Source of the DNA: Oscillospiraceae bacterium
GTDB taxonomy: Bacteria; Bacillota; Clostridia; Oscillospirales; Ruminococcaceae
NCBI GenBank assembly: GCA_016295145.1
Contig: JAEDLR010000018.1
Span: 1-31,811, forward strand
Direction: 5' to 3'
Length of the DNA stretch: 31,811 nucleotides
The translations under genes and the position numbers were made by a program. The notes beneath the pieces are model-generated. The model did not search any database and was not told the DNA's origin. It saw only the letters and a list, made by a program, of their open reading frames with translations. Below, piece by piece: positions 31,237 to 31,811 of this stretch. Position 1 is the stretch's first letter. Every line of letters begins with the position of its first letter.

Positions 31237-31811
31237 ATGTATCAGGTTACAAAAAGAGATGGCAGCGTAGTTCCTTTCGCTCTGGAAAAGATTGCAAAGG
31301 CAATCGAACTGGCATTCAATGCGCTGGGCAAGCAATTCCACCCCACAGTGATTGATATGCTGGCGCTGAAGGTCACGGCAGATTTTGAGCCGAAAATCAA
31401 AGATGAGCTGATCGCCGTGGAAGATATTCAGGACAGCGTTGAGTCTGTTCTCATTCAGGCAGGTTATGCCGATGTTGCCAAGGCATATATCCTGTACCGC
31501 CGTCAGCGTGAAAAACTGCGGAATCTCAAGTCTACCATTCTGGACTACAAGGAGATCGTTGACAGCTATGTCAAGGTCAGCGACTGGCGCGTAAAAGAGA
31601 ATTCTACCGTTACCTATTCGGTTGGCGGCTTGATTCTTAATAATTCCGGTGCCATCACTGCCCACTACTGGCTGTCCGAGGTCTATGACGATGAGATCGC
31701 CAATGCCCATCGCAATGCGGATATGCACATCCATGACCTCTCCATGCTGACCGGCTACTGCGCCGGTTGGTCGCTGAAGCAGCTCATTCAGGAGGGTTTA
31801 GGCGGCGTTGA
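31237..31811 (+). CDS. nrdD: Anaerobic ribonucleoside-triphosphate reductase (5' part)
   Basis: The first 191 codons are present and the gene runs off the window. NrdD reduces ribonucleoside triphosphates to deoxynucleotides using a glycyl radical, without oxygen. The N-terminus is an ATP-cone allosteric domain (YQVTKRDGSVVPFALEKIAK, to about residue 90). The catalytic domain begins with VGGLILNNSGAITAHYWL and DMHIHDLSMLTGYCAGWSL, which holds an active-site cysteine region typical of class III enzymes. AAGGAG precedes the ATG. The glycyl-radical C-terminus is outside the window. Confidence 0.95.
   Translation, partial: MYQVTKRDGSVVPFALEKIAKAIELAFNALGKQFHPTVIDMLALKVTADFEPKIKDELIAVEDIQDSVESVLIQAGYADVAKAYILYRRQREKLRNLKSTILDYKEIVDSYVKVSDWRVKENSTVTYSVGGLILNNSGAITAHYWLSEVYDDEIANAHRNADMHIHDLSMLTGYCAGWSLKQLIQEGLGGV

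Noticed and set aside
1..31811. CRISPR arrays, tRNA or rRNA genes, transposases, phage genes, or a defence island
   Set aside because: No spaced direct repeats, no cloverleaf or rRNA-like sequence, and no transposase, integrase or recognisable defence protein was seen on either strand.

Overview
The window looks like a chromosomal segment of a cellulolytic, cellulosome-forming member of the Oscillospiraceae, most like Ruminococcus flavefaciens or R. champanellensis. Two secreted proteins end in type I-like dockerins behind poly-threonine linkers, one of them a family 9 glycoside hydrolase. The housekeeping gene orders (yqfC-yqfD-phoH-ybeY, lepA-hemW, secG-rnr, moxR-DUF58-transglutaminase) are those of Bacillota. 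An oxygen-independent ribonucleotide reductase fits a strict anaerobe. Genus is an inference from protein style; no rRNA is present.

Layout. Positions 1-3037 (minus) hold the sporulation/RNA block yqfC-yqfD-phoH-ybeY and the first 15 codons of a further gene. Divergent from it is a YlbJ-like sporulation membrane protein, with SigE-like promoter sequences between them. Positions 4283-5761 carry two convergent, poorly known zinc-binding proteins, one cytosolic with an Ala/Pro tail and one a prokaryotic RING-type membrane protein. Next come secG and rnr (5999-8617), then on the minus strand inorganic pyrophosphatase and a long PRPP-synthetase-like protein (8670-10449). Positions 10835-15619 are a translationally coupled MoxR-DUF58-transglutaminase operon. 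Minus-strand genes follow: a small membrane protein, a band 7/SPFH protein, and the lepA-zinc ribbon-hemW operon.

The accessory part begins at 20824 with the dockerin-bearing GH9 enzyme. It is followed by polA-rimI (minus), then at 26234 an unusual one-protein regulator: a LacI-type sugar-sensor domain without its own helix-turn-helix, a degenerate GGDEF domain and a C-terminal AraC helix-turn-helix. Immediately downstream lies a second dockerin protein with an HExxHxxGxxD metal-binding motif. It shares a roughly 105-residue beta-rich module with the GH9 enzyme. The window closes with nrdG and the start of nrdD behind tandem NrdR boxes.

How the parts may work together. The two dockerin proteins are probably assembled on the same scaffoldin system and share an accessory, possibly carbohydrate-binding, module. 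The regulator between them is a good candidate sugar-responsive controller of at least the downstream gene, whose promoter carries an upstream palindrome. The remainder is core physiology: translation, protein export, RNA decay, DNA replication and repair, pyrophosphate/PRPP metabolism and dNTP synthesis. Twelve of the thirteen sigma-A-like promoters I could place carry an extended -10 TGn. The exception is the GH9 promoter, which also lacks a -35.
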